A stretch of DNA of 14,698 nt. Source: TWA4 sp034086685. Its GTDB lineage: Bacteria; Bacillota; Clostridia; Lachnospirales; Lachnospiraceae. Location of the stretch: assembly GCA_034086685.1 (NCBI GenBank), contig JAXDZY010000092.1, positions 1 through 14,698 of the forward strand, read 5' to 3'. The position numbers and the translations under genes are program-made. Positions 9,159 to 14,698 of this stretch are shown in pieces; within the stretch, counting starts at the first letter, position 1; every line of letters starts with the position of its first letter. The notes under the pieces were generated by a model. That model did not search any database. It saw only the letters and a program-made list of their open reading frames with translations, and was not told the origin of the DNA.

Positions 9159-10207
9159 TTTTCTGCCTCTTCTTTTTTTATTGAATCAGCTGCCTTCGCC
9201 GCATCTCTGCCAAGAATAGCCCTGATTTTATCATTGATTCCCTGCTCTTTAAAGGTAATGCACTGGATAATGGAATTGCAGACTTCATTAGCTGTTGCGG
9301 AGCCATGTGTTTTAACCACCAGTCCGTTAAGTCCCAGCATGGGAGCACCGCCATACTGAGAAGCGTCAAATTTCTTCAGAGTATTTTTTAAAGCAGGCTT
9401 GATTAATAAAGCACCGATTTTGGAACGCAGAGAACTCATCAGACCGCCTTTAATCACATGTACCAGAGTGGAAGCAGTTCCTTCATATAATTTAAGGATT
9501 ACATTACCGGTAAATCCATCGCAGACAATTACATCAGCTGCTCCATGAGGAATCTCTCTGGCTTCAATACTGCCGGTGAAATTGATATTGGAACACTCCT
9601 TCAGCAGCGGAAATGTTTCTTTTACAAGAGCATTCCCCTTTTCTTCCTCCACACCGATATTAACAATGGAAACCCTGGGATTCTTTACACCAACCACATG
9701 TTCCATATAAACAGCCCCCATCTGGGCAAACTGTACCAGATGAGAGGGACGGCAGTCTGCATTGGCACCTGAATCCACCAGAAGAGCAACCCCTGTTTCT
9801 GTGGGAATCAATGTTCCCAGAGGAGTTCTTTCAATTCCGCGGATTCTTCCTGCCACCAGCACACCGCCTACCAGCACAGCACCTGTGCTGCCTGCAGAAA
9901 CAAAAGCATCTGCCTCTCCTGTCTTCAAAAGCTTCTGTCCAACTACAATGGAAGAATCCTTTTTCTTCTTAATGGCAAAAGCAGGAGCCTCCTCCGTAGT
10001 AATCACTTCTGAAGCATGAAGTACGGAAATACGATCCTCCGGATAAGTATATTTACCCAGCTCTGCACGCACCTGATCTTCAATACCGGTAAGAATGACC
10101 TGAACCTTATTACTTTTATTTACTGCATCCACAGCACCTTTTACAATCTCGCCGGGCGCATTGTCGCCGCCCATGGCATCTACTACTACAACTGTTTTAT
10201 TCTCCAT
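9155..10207 (-). CDS. plsX: Phosphate acyltransferase PlsX
   Basis: Converts acyl-ACP to acyl-phosphate, the acyl donor for PlsY in the first step of phospholipid synthesis; a peripheral membrane enzyme. It is 350 residues, normal for the family. The N-terminus shows the family hallmark VVVDAMGGDNAPGEIVKGA, and other recognisable stretches are SAGSTGAVL, LLVDSGANADC, NIGVEEEKGN, VCDGFTGNV and the C-terminal GLNGLVVKTHGSA. The start is preceded by AAGGAGG (10212-10218). It is the promoter-proximal gene of the minus-strand run and is divergent from the ars operon. The partners PlsY and AcpP are not in this window. Confidence 0.98.
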   Translation of the reverse strand: MENKTVVVVDAMGGDNAPGEIVKGAVDAVNKSNKVQVILTGIEDQVRAELGKYTYPEDRISVLHASEVITTEEAPAFAIKKKKDSSIVVGQKLLKTGEADAFVSAGSTGAVLVGGVLVAGRIRGIERTPLGTLIPTETGVALLVDSGANADCRPSHLVQFAQMGAVYMEHVVGVKNPRVSIVNIGVEEEKGNALVKETFPLLKECSNINFTGSIEAREIPHGAADVIVCDGFTGNVILKLYEGTASTLVHVIKGGLMSSLRSKIGALLIKPALKNTLKKFDASQYGGAPMLGLNGLVVKTHGSATANEVCNSIIQCITFKEQGINDKIRAILGRDAAKAADSIKKEEAEK

Positions 10208-10226
10208 ATGTCCTCCTTAATAATTC

Positions 10227-10241
10227 CTGCGCAGCACGCAG
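10227..10241 (-). other. Small hairpin in the plsX leader
   Basis: CTGCG and CGCAG form a 5-bp stem with a 5-base loop between the long dyad and the plsX ribosome binding site. With the 48-nt dyad it would give the leader two stem-loops in series. The stem is short, and it could be chance. Confidence 0.35.
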
Positions 10242-10248
10242 AAATGCC

Positions 10249-10296
10249 GTCTGATTTCCATATGAGCAGACTTCTCTGCCCATATGGAAATCAGAC
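10249..10296. repeat. Long near-perfect dyad at the start of the plsX transcript
   Basis: GTCTGATTTCCATATG (10249-10264) and CATATGGAAATCAGAC (10281-10296) are exact reverse complements. Inside them, after a single A-C mismatch, GCAGA/TCTGC adds five more pairs closed by a CTTC loop. The folded RNA would be a 22-position helix with one mismatch. No T-run follows on either strand, so it is not a standard terminator. It begins at about the predicted +1 of the plsX promoter. It could be an mRNA structure or an operator; the sequence does not match the FapR site I know. Confidence 0.9.
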
Positions 10297-10304
10297 ATGA
10301 TGTA

Positions 10305-10334
10305 ATAATAGCACAATCGGGCAGTATCATACAA
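10305..10334 (-). promoter_or_regulatory. Probable plsX promoter with extended -10
   Basis: On the minus strand, TTGTAT (10329-10334) as -35 is followed after 18 bases by TATTAT (10305-10310) as -10, preceded by TGC, giving an extended -10. The predicted start is near 10298, at the first base of the long dyad, giving a leader of about 90 bases before plsX. The -35 box is imperfect. Confidence 0.5.
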
Positions 10335-10403
10335 GTATCAAAAAAATCAACAGCGGAAAAAAATCGAAAAACAGCCGGTACAGAATATATTTTTAAAAAC
10401 ATA

Positions 10404-10432
10404 TTGACAATTTTCGATTTAATAGATATACT
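10404..10432 (+). promoter_or_regulatory. Promoter of the ars operon
   Basis: TTGACA (10404-10409), a 17-base spacer and TATACT (10427-10432) form a near-consensus vegetative promoter, 38 bases before the arsR start. It lies within the proposed ArsR operator, which suits repression by promoter occlusion. Confidence 0.88.
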
Positions 10433-10448
10433 GTTGATATATCGAAAA
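10411..10448. promoter_or_regulatory. Probable ArsR operator overlapping the promoter
   Basis: TTTTCGAT (10411-10418) and ATCGAAAA (10441-10448) are perfect inverted arms flanking the -10 box. Further copies of the half-site occur at 10363-10370 (ATCGAAAA) and 10830-10838 (TTTCGATAT, in the arsR-arsP gap). ArsR-family repressors bind such AT-rich dyads and release them when arsenite is bound. Assignment to this ArsR is inferred from position. Confidence 0.7.
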
Positions 10449-10470
10449 AAATAAATGTGAGGTGAGAACA

Positions 10471-10791
10471 ATGGCATCTGAATATAAGGAGACAGCAAAA
10501 GTCTTCAAAGCCTTTTGTGACGAAAACCGGCTTCAGATCCTGGAACTGCTGCGGAGCGGGGAGAAATGTGCCTGTAAGCTGCTGGATGACCTGAAGATCA
10601 GCCAGTCCACCCTTTCGCACCATATGAAAATTCTGTGCGATGCCGGTATCGTACATGGAAGAAAAGAAGGCAAGTGGGTACATTATTCGATCAACCCGGA
10701 AGGTGCCGAACGTGCAGTTCAATTACTGAACGAGCAGATTACATTAGACATAACCGATGCTCAGGATGCCTCCTGTAGTACAAAAAAATAA
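10471..10791 (+). CDS. arsR: ArsR-family arsenic-responsive repressor
   Basis: Metalloid-sensing winged-helix repressor of 106 residues, predicted to control this operon. The recognition helix region reads SQSTLSHHMKIL (about 44-55). The CxC pair C33/C35 in GEKCACKLL sits where E. coli ArsR has its ELCVCDL arsenite site, and another cysteine is at position 16. The ATG at 10471 is chosen over a GTG three codons upstream, because that GTG overlaps the GAGGTGAG ribosome binding site (10459-10466). It is the first gene of the ars operon and is followed by an 80-base gap containing another operator-like half-site. Confidence 0.95.
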   Translation: MASEYKETAKVFKAFCDENRLQILELLRSGEKCACKLLDDLKISQSTLSHHMKILCDAGIVHGRKEGKWVHYSINPEGAERAVQLLNEQITLDITDAQDASCSTKK

Positions 10792-10871
10792 TATGCCATC
10801 TGAAAAGGTGGTTTTTATTTCGGACATCATTTCGATATTTTTAAATTTGTCAATTTGAAAGGAGACTTATT

Positions 10872-11888
10872 ATGCAGATGTTAAGTGCAGTCTGGCTGTT
10901 TATCCAGGATCAGATACTTGGTATGAAGTGGCTGAATACGGTCATCAACAGTGGTCTGTCTGCCCTGGGACTGGACACATCATCCCGCTTGGGCGGCAGC
11001 ATTCAGTTTTTCATTTATGATGTCATAAAAATCACTGTACTGCTCTGTGTCCTGATTTTTGTGATCTCATATATCCAGAGTTTTTTCCCTCCTGAACGGA
11101 GCAAACGAATTTTAGGGCGATTCCGAGGAATCTGGGCAAACATAATCGCAGCCCTTCTGGGTACGGTGACACCCTTCTGTTCCTGTTCGTCCATTCCGCT
11201 GTTTATCGGTTTTACCAGTGCCGGTCTGCCTCTGGGCGTGACGTTTTCTTTCCTGATTTCTTCTCCCATGGTTGATCTGGGAAGTCTTGTCCTGCTGATG
11301 AGTATCTTCGGCACAAAGGTCGCCGTTGTATATGTTGTCGTTGGTTTAATTATTGCTGTTGTGGGTGGTACGATCATTGAAAAACTGCACATGGAAAATC
11401 ATGTGGAAGAATTTATTCGTAATGCAAAAAGCAGCATAGACATCGAATCCCCTGACTTAACAATAAAAGATCGACTGGTTTACTCCAAAGAACAGGTTGC
11501 AGAAACCTTTAAGAAAGTCTTCCCTTACATTCTGACTGGTGTCGGTATCGGCGCAGTGATCCATAACTGGATTCCGGAAACCTGGATTCAAACCATTCTT
11601 GGCAGCAGCAATCCTTTTGGCGTTGTATTGGCTGTCCTTGTGGGGATTCCCATGTATGCGGACATTTTTGGAACAATTCCCATTGCGGAAGCACTGCTTG
11701 CAAAAGGCGCACTGCTTGGAACGATCCTTAGTTTTATGATGGCTGTTACTACTTTGAGTCTCCCCTCCATGATTATGCTGCGCAAAGCAGTAAAACCGAA
11801 ACTGCTGGGAGTGTTTATCGCCATCTGTACAATCGGCATCATTGTTGTCGGTTACTTTTTCAATGCTTTTCAATTTTTGCTGATATAA
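10872..11888 (+). CDS. arsP: ArsP-family (PF03773-type) permease
   Basis: Integral membrane protein of 338 residues, probably the efflux pump of the operon. Two hydrophobic blocks (about 45-170 and 215-338) flank a charged cytoplasmic loop (about 171-213). The family motif TPFCSCSSIPL is at 100-110 and GIPMYADIFGTIP at 258-270. Members of this family are known to export trivalent organoarsenicals (Campylobacter ArsP), while others are annotated as metal permeases. Here it is the only transporter beside an arsenate reductase, so it may move As(III) or a thiol complex; that is inference. It starts after AAAGGAG with good spacing. The following gene begins 13 bases after its stop. Confidence 0.92.
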   Translation: MQMLSAVWLFIQDQILGMKWLNTVINSGLSALGLDTSSRLGGSIQFFIYDVIKITVLLCVLIFVISYIQSFFPPERSKRILGRFRGIWANIIAALLGTVTPFCSCSSIPLFIGFTSAGLPLGVTFSFLISSPMVDLGSLVLLMSIFGTKVAVVYVVVGLIIAVVGGTIIEKLHMENHVEEFIRNAKSSIDIESPDLTIKDRLVYSKEQVAETFKKVFPYILTGVGIGAVIHNWIPETWIQTILGSSNPFGVVLAVLVGIPMYADIFGTIPIAEALLAKGALLGTILSFMMAVTTLSLPSMIMLRKAVKPKLLGVFIAICTIGIIVVGYFFNAFQFLLI

Positions 11889-11901
11889 GGAGGAATAAAA
11901 T

Positions 11902-12696
11902 ATGGCAAAGAAATGGTATCCCGTAATTGATATTCTATCCTGCGTGGAATGCGGAACATGTGTTAATTTCTGTTCTCACGGTGTTTACGATAAAAAGAAA
12001 TCACCCGTTCCCGTGGTGACATATCCTGATGGCTGCATTGACCATTGCCACGGCTGCGGCAATAAATGTCCGCAGGGTGCAATTTCCTATGTAGGAGACG
12101 ATACCGGATGGACACCTCCTGTATTAAAAGGAAAAGAAATTGCGGAATCTGACTGTGGATGTGGATGCGGCTGTGATGCAGATGCTGAAGCAGGTGAGAA
12201 ACGGAAACTGCAGATTGAGTATTTGTATCTTGACCTGAATACCTGCGACCGCTGCATCGGCACGGATGCTGTTCTGGAAGAAGTGATTGAAGTGCTCCGT
12301 CCTGCACTGGAGCTGGCCGGTTATACCGTTGACTACCAGAAACGTGAAATGTCAACACCGCAGCTTGCCGAACAGTATCACTTCCTTTCTTCTCCTACCA
12401 TTCTTGTCAATGGTCAGGACATTTTCGGAACTGTCCAGGAGTCAGGCTGTGGCTGCTGTGGTGAGATCGCCGGTGTGGATGTAGATTGCCGGGTATTCGA
12501 GTATGAGGGTAAGACTTATGAAGTTCCGACAAAGGAAATGCTGGCAAATGCCATTCTCAAAAGTCTGACCATGCAGCTGGCCTGCTCCTGCGGTACTTAT
12601 GAGCTGCCCGAAAATCTCAAACGTTTTTATGAGGGCAAAGCCAGGAAAGATGGAAAAAACTCGTCCTGTGGGTGCGGATGCTCCTGCGAAGGATGA
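11902..12696 (+). CDS. Cysteine-rich ferredoxin-DUF2703 fusion, likely arsenic-linked redox protein
   Basis: A 264-residue soluble protein with 24 cysteines. The N-terminal part has two Fe-S-type clusters of cysteines: C14, C17, C20, C24 and C45, C49, C52, C56 (the last followed by Pro), as in a 2[4Fe-4S] ferredoxin although the second has C-x3-C spacing. A CGCGCGC linker (85-91) joins it to a DUF2703-like thioredoxin-fold domain with C115-x2-C118 (TCDRC) and a probable cis-proline in SSPTILV (163-169). More cysteines follow at 183, 185, 186, 196, 228 and 230, and a CGCGCSC tail (256-262) ends the protein. It lies between permease and thioredoxin genes with its own AGGAGG. Possible roles are electron delivery from ferredoxin to disulfides, or As(III) capture. 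The family function is, to my knowledge, not settled. Confidence 0.85.
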   Translation: MAKKWYPVIDILSCVECGTCVNFCSHGVYDKKKSPVPVVTYPDGCIDHCHGCGNKCPQGAISYVGDDTGWTPPVLKGKEIAESDCGCGCGCDADAEAGEKRKLQIEYLYLDLNTCDRCIGTDAVLEEVIEVLRPALELAGYTVDYQKREMSTPQLAEQYHFLSSPTILVNGQDIFGTVQESGCGCCGEIAGVDVDCRVFEYEGKTYEVPTKEMLANAILKSLTMQLACSCGTYELPENLKRFYEGKARKDGKNSSCGCGCSCEG

Positions 12697-12722
12697 TACA
12701 TAAATTTTAGGAGGATATGATT

Positions 12723-13130
12723 ATGGCATTGTTTGGTTTTGGTAAAAAGAAAGAAGAAAAAAAAGCTCCTGCCTGCTGCTGTGGCGGCTCTGAGAACAAA
12801 ACTCCGGAAAATACCGGTAGTTGCTGCGGTACCGACAACACCACAGTAAAATCCACCGGATGCTGCAGTGAAGTTTCAGACTGCAGTATCAGTATGAAAG
12901 TTCTGGGAGCAGGCTGTAAATCCTGTCATGAGCAGTATGAAAATGCAAAAGCTGCCGTTAAATCTATGGGATTGTCTGTTGAAGTGGAATACATCACTGA
13001 TATGGAAAAAGTCATGGGGTACGGTGTGATGAGCATGCCTGCCATTGTAGTGAATGAAAAGGTTGTTTCCATGGGCAAGGTTCTCAAAACTGCCGATGTG
13101 GAAAAACTGCTGCATAAACTGGGATTTTGA
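12723..13130 (+). CDS. Thioredoxin-fold redox-active disulfide protein with cysteine-rich N-terminal tail
   Basis: A 135-residue protein whose C-terminal part (about 55-135) resembles the TM0996/MTH895 thioredoxin-like family. It has the active-site pair GCKSC (C65, C68) and the cis-proline motif SMPAIVV (P106). The first 54 residues are a low-complexity Lys/Glu/Gly segment carrying eight cysteines as CCC (18-20), CC (34-35), CC (47-48) and C54; there are no cysteines after 68. The start at 12723 is chosen because AGGAGG (12709-12714) is eight bases upstream; an ATG two codons earlier is only two bases from it. In this operon it most likely reduces the arsenate reductase, while the tail may bind As(III). 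Confidence 0.88.
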   Translation: MALFGFGKKKEEKKAPACCCGGSENKTPENTGSCCGTDNTTVKSTGCCSEVSDCSISMKVLGAGCKSCHEQYENAKAAVKSMGLSVEVEYITDMEKVMGYGVMSMPAIVVNEKVVSMGKVLKTADVEKLLHKLGF

Positions 13131-13142
13131 GGAGGTATACGA

Positions 13143-13601
13143 ATGAGCCGGGAATGGTATCCTGTCAACTATGATTTTGAATGCTGCAAACCGCAGCTGA
13201 ATTGTACCGGCAAACCGAAAGTTGCCTTTATCTGTGTTCACAACTCCTGTCGCAGCCAGATTGCAGAAGCACTGGGTAAAAAGCTGGCATCCGATGTATT
13301 TGAAAGTTACTCTGCCGGTACTGCCCTGAAGGATCACATCAACCAGGATGCTGTACGATTGATGAAACAGGTTCATGGTATCGACATGGAACTGACGCAA
13401 TACAATAAACTGCTGTCAGACATTCCTATCCCGGATGTGGTCATATTCATGGGATGCAACGTAAGCTGTCCCAATATTCCCAGTCAATATGCGGAAAACT
13501 GGGGGCTGGACGACCCAAGTGACCAGCCGGATGAAATATTTCTCGAAACAATCCGCTTGATTGAAGAGAAAATTCTCCAGCTAAGGAAGAAACTGAGTTA
13601 G
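13143..13601 (+). CDS. arsC: Arsenate reductase, LMW-PTP/thioredoxin-coupled type
   Basis: Reduces arsenate to arsenite, 152 residues. The P-loop CVHNSCR (C31 nucleophile, R37) starts the LMW tyrosine phosphatase fold. C105 and C109 in MGCNVSCP are the likely resolving cysteines that relay the disulfide to a thioredoxin, and D123/D124 in WGLDDPS include the general acid. An N-terminal extension of about 25 residues precedes the first strand, which normally begins the protein. It carries three cysteines (C14, C15, C21) and starts with the same WYPV motif as the ferredoxin-DUF2703 protein. GAGGAGGT lies just upstream, 12 bases after the thioredoxin gene. It is the last intact gene of the operon. 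Confidence 0.93.
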   Translation: MSREWYPVNYDFECCKPQLNCTGKPKVAFICVHNSCRSQIAEALGKKLASDVFESYSAGTALKDHINQDAVRLMKQVHGIDMELTQYNKLLSDIPIPDVVIFMGCNVSCPNIPSQYAENWGLDDPSDQPDEIFLETIRLIEEKILQLRKKLS

Positions 13602-13629
13602 AAAATACGAAAAAATGAGCTTAACTCAG
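13593..13629 (+). terminator. Weak hairpin at the end of the ars operon
   Basis: CTGAGTTA (13593-13600, overlapping the arsC stop) pairs with TAACTCAG (13622-13629) across a 21-base loop. No T-run follows. A second small hairpin, CTCTGC/GCAGAG (13642-13659), lies just beyond. Neither is a convincing intrinsic terminator, but they are the only candidates before the decayed region. Confidence 0.25.
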
Positions 13630-13789
13630 CATAATGTTTATCTCTGCATAAGGGCAGAGTTCCGACCCGGAAATGGCAGTGTTAAAAGAAGTGGCAGGCA
13701 AAGTCCTCGGCATAACCGCAGCCATTGAAAAGGTGGTCTCCCTGAAGTTCCCCTCTCTTACCATCTATTTTCAATACGCAGGCCCTCCT

Positions 13790-13897
13790 TTATCCGTTTT
13801 TTGCAATCTGCTGGCATTCCCAGCAGATGATTGTTCCCTCCGGCAGATAACCCATCTTCCCGCAGGCAACACACTGGTAATCACTGGCATGTGGTCG
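13790..13897 (-). pseudogene. Zinc-ribbon gene fragment (5' end missing)
   Basis: Thirty-five open codons before a TAA read as a treble-clef or rubredoxin-like zinc ribbon: YQCVACGKMGYLPEG then IICWECQQ, two CxxC knuckles 12 residues apart. There is no start codon, and an in-frame stop lies directly upstream (13898-13900). It appears to be the 3' end of a lost gene whose identity I cannot name. The next minus-strand stretch (to 13682) has AGGAGG followed by a 30-codon TTG frame, too short to call. Otherwise 13602-13950 shows no gene that I can support. Confidence 0.4.
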
Positions 13898-13949
13898 TTA
13901 TGAACATTTTTTCCTGTTGCATTCACGCCAGACAGCAATGTCCTCCGCC

Positions 13950-14577
13950 TCTGTCTCACATAATCTTTGGATTCTCCCTTGGTTCCTTTCTCGTCCGGGA
14001 TTTCCTGATTCAGTATCCCGGCATCGTAAACGGCGCTGTTCTGATTGGCACCGGGCAGCCTTCTTTCATGGAACTTTTCCTTGCACGGTTGATGGCAGTT
14101 CACGAAGGAAAGATCCATGGAGAATCCAATTCAACAAAAAGAATCCATCAGATGACATTCGAACAATACAATTCGCATTTTCAGCCTGCCAGCACAGTCT
14201 TTGACCGGCTCTGCTCCGACAAGGACATCGTTGACGCCTATATGCAGTATCCCAATCGTGGGGAAGATTTTACCTGTGGTCTGTTTCGGGAATTGATCGA
14301 TGGAATGGCGTATGTGGGCAAAAGAAACCATATCAGGAAAATGGACCCACAGGTACCGCTCCTGCTCATTTCCGGGGATCAGGATCCCGTAGGAGGCTTT
14401 GGAAAAGGCGTCGAAACGGTCAGAAAACGATACCGCAGGCAGGGAATCCGGACAGAAGTGGTTCTGTATCCCGGACGGCATGATATCCTAAGAGAGCCGT
14501 GCGGGAACGATGTGCTGGAAAAAAGCAGCGATCGATGGTATAATATAATTAATAAAGAACTCAACTTTCCCAGCTGA
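13950..14577 (+). pseudogene. 5'-truncated alpha/beta hydrolase (monoglyceride lipase-like)
   Basis: The last 200 or so residues of a serine hydrolase of the lysophospholipase/monoglyceride lipase type, normally about 300 residues. Visible are the nucleophile elbow IIFGFSLGS (GFSLG, serine codon at 13975), the acid-containing GDQDPVGGFGKGV and the histidine in YPGRHDIL, so the catalytic triad positions survive. The N-terminal strands and the oxyanion HG motif are missing. The frame stays open back to 13831, but that upstream part is antisense to the zinc-ribbon fragment and does not resemble a hydrolase. I see no good ribosome binding site. The left boundary given is approximate. It is probably non-functional, or expressed only as a fragment. 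Confidence 0.75.
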
Positions 14578-14698
14578 GATTTCCAAACAATGCCTGAATA
14601 AATAAGGGCTGTGAGCCAATCCAATTGATGAGTTGACTTTTAACCTGTTTTGTGTTCTCAGCTGTGTAATGGTTTAAATACTCCACAAATAAAGCCAT
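14561..14698 (-). CDS. Unrecognised minus-strand reading frame entering from the right edge (partial)
   Basis: Forty-five codons without a stop run from the window edge to a TGA at 14561, convergent with the hydrolase and overlapping its end by 17 bases. The peptide is rich in aromatic and amide residues (for example LFVEYLNHYTAENT and QLINWIGSQPLF). The edge codon is ATG, but the true start may lie outside the window. The beginning faintly recalls the N-terminal SAM-like domain of tyrosine recombinases, but that is too weak to call. This accounts for 14578-14698. Confidence 0.35.
   Translation of the reverse strand: MALFVEYLNHYTAENTKQVKSQLINWIGSQPLFIQALFGNLSWES

Noticed and set aside
10393..10722. 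Minus-strand 109-codon frame opposite arsR
   Set aside because: It is antisense to a clear ArsR gene and crosses the ars promoter, with no ribosome binding site or motif.
13682..13776. Minus-strand TTG frame of 30 codons behind an AGGAGG
   Set aside because: The ribosome binding site spacing is good, but the peptide is very short, starts with TTG and matches nothing I recognise. Evidence is too thin for a gene call.
13673..13903. Plus-strand 76-codon frame starting MAVLKEVAGKVLG
   Set aside because: The first 25 or so codons look plausible, but there is no good ribosome binding site and the rest is antisense to the zinc-ribbon fragment. I could not assign it and treat the region as decayed.
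14539..14544. TATAAT with an upstream TG inside the end of the hydrolase fragment
   Set aside because: It falls in codons for WYNI and has no acceptable -35 box at 16-18 bases. There is also no plus-strand gene start downstream in the window.
1..14698. CRISPR arrays, tRNA or rRNA genes, insertion sequences
   Set aside because: I looked for spaced direct repeats, tRNA-like cloverleafs and transposase motifs on both strands and saw none. The left-edge promoters only hint at a stable RNA outside the window.

Overview
The window looks like the chromosome of a low-to-moderate GC Firmicute of class Clostridia, most likely Lachnospiraceae. The evidence is the AGGAGG-type ribosome binding sites, the TTGACA/TATAAT-like promoters, the plsX-rnc-smc-ftsY gene order and the protein sequences. 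The family assignment is an inference from familiarity with such loci; no search was run.

Left edge (1-357): no gene. It holds two near-consensus promoters in tandem, both firing leftward out of the window, as expected for a strongly expressed unit just outside, possibly a stable RNA operon. A weak terminator candidate and a long-looped inverted repeat lie between them and the two-component genes.

Minus-strand housekeeping run (358-10207), in transcription order: plsX (phospholipid synthesis), rnc (RNase III), smc (chromosome condensation), ftsY (SRP receptor), a threonine ammonia-lyase with a C-terminal ACT domain, an OmpR-family response regulator and its sensor histidine kinase. Gaps are 0-24 bases with several overlaps, so much or all of it may be one transcript. 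acpP, often found between plsX and rnc in Firmicutes, is absent. A divergent intergenic region (10208-10470) carries an extended -10 promoter for plsX. At its predicted start site lies an almost perfect 48-nt dyad (16 bp + 1 mismatch + 5 bp, CTTC loop). This is a candidate RNase III target in the leader of an operon that encodes RNase III.

Plus-strand arsenic operon (10471-13601): arsR, an ArsP-family permease, a 24-cysteine ferredoxin-DUF2703 fusion, a thioredoxin-fold protein with a cysteine-rich tail, and an LMW-PTP-type arsenate reductase. The promoter is textbook (TTGACA, 17 bp, TATACT) and lies within an inverted repeat that is probably the ArsR operator. The set suggests As(V) reduction fed by dedicated ferredoxin/thioredoxin-fold carriers, As(III) capture on cysteine clusters and export by the permease. 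No ArsB or ACR3 exporter is present.

Right edge (13602-14698): a decayed region. A minus-strand zinc-ribbon remnant abuts a 5'-truncated alpha/beta hydrolase, and an unrecognised minus-strand reading frame enters from the right edge. It looks like a rearrangement scar flanking the ars operon.
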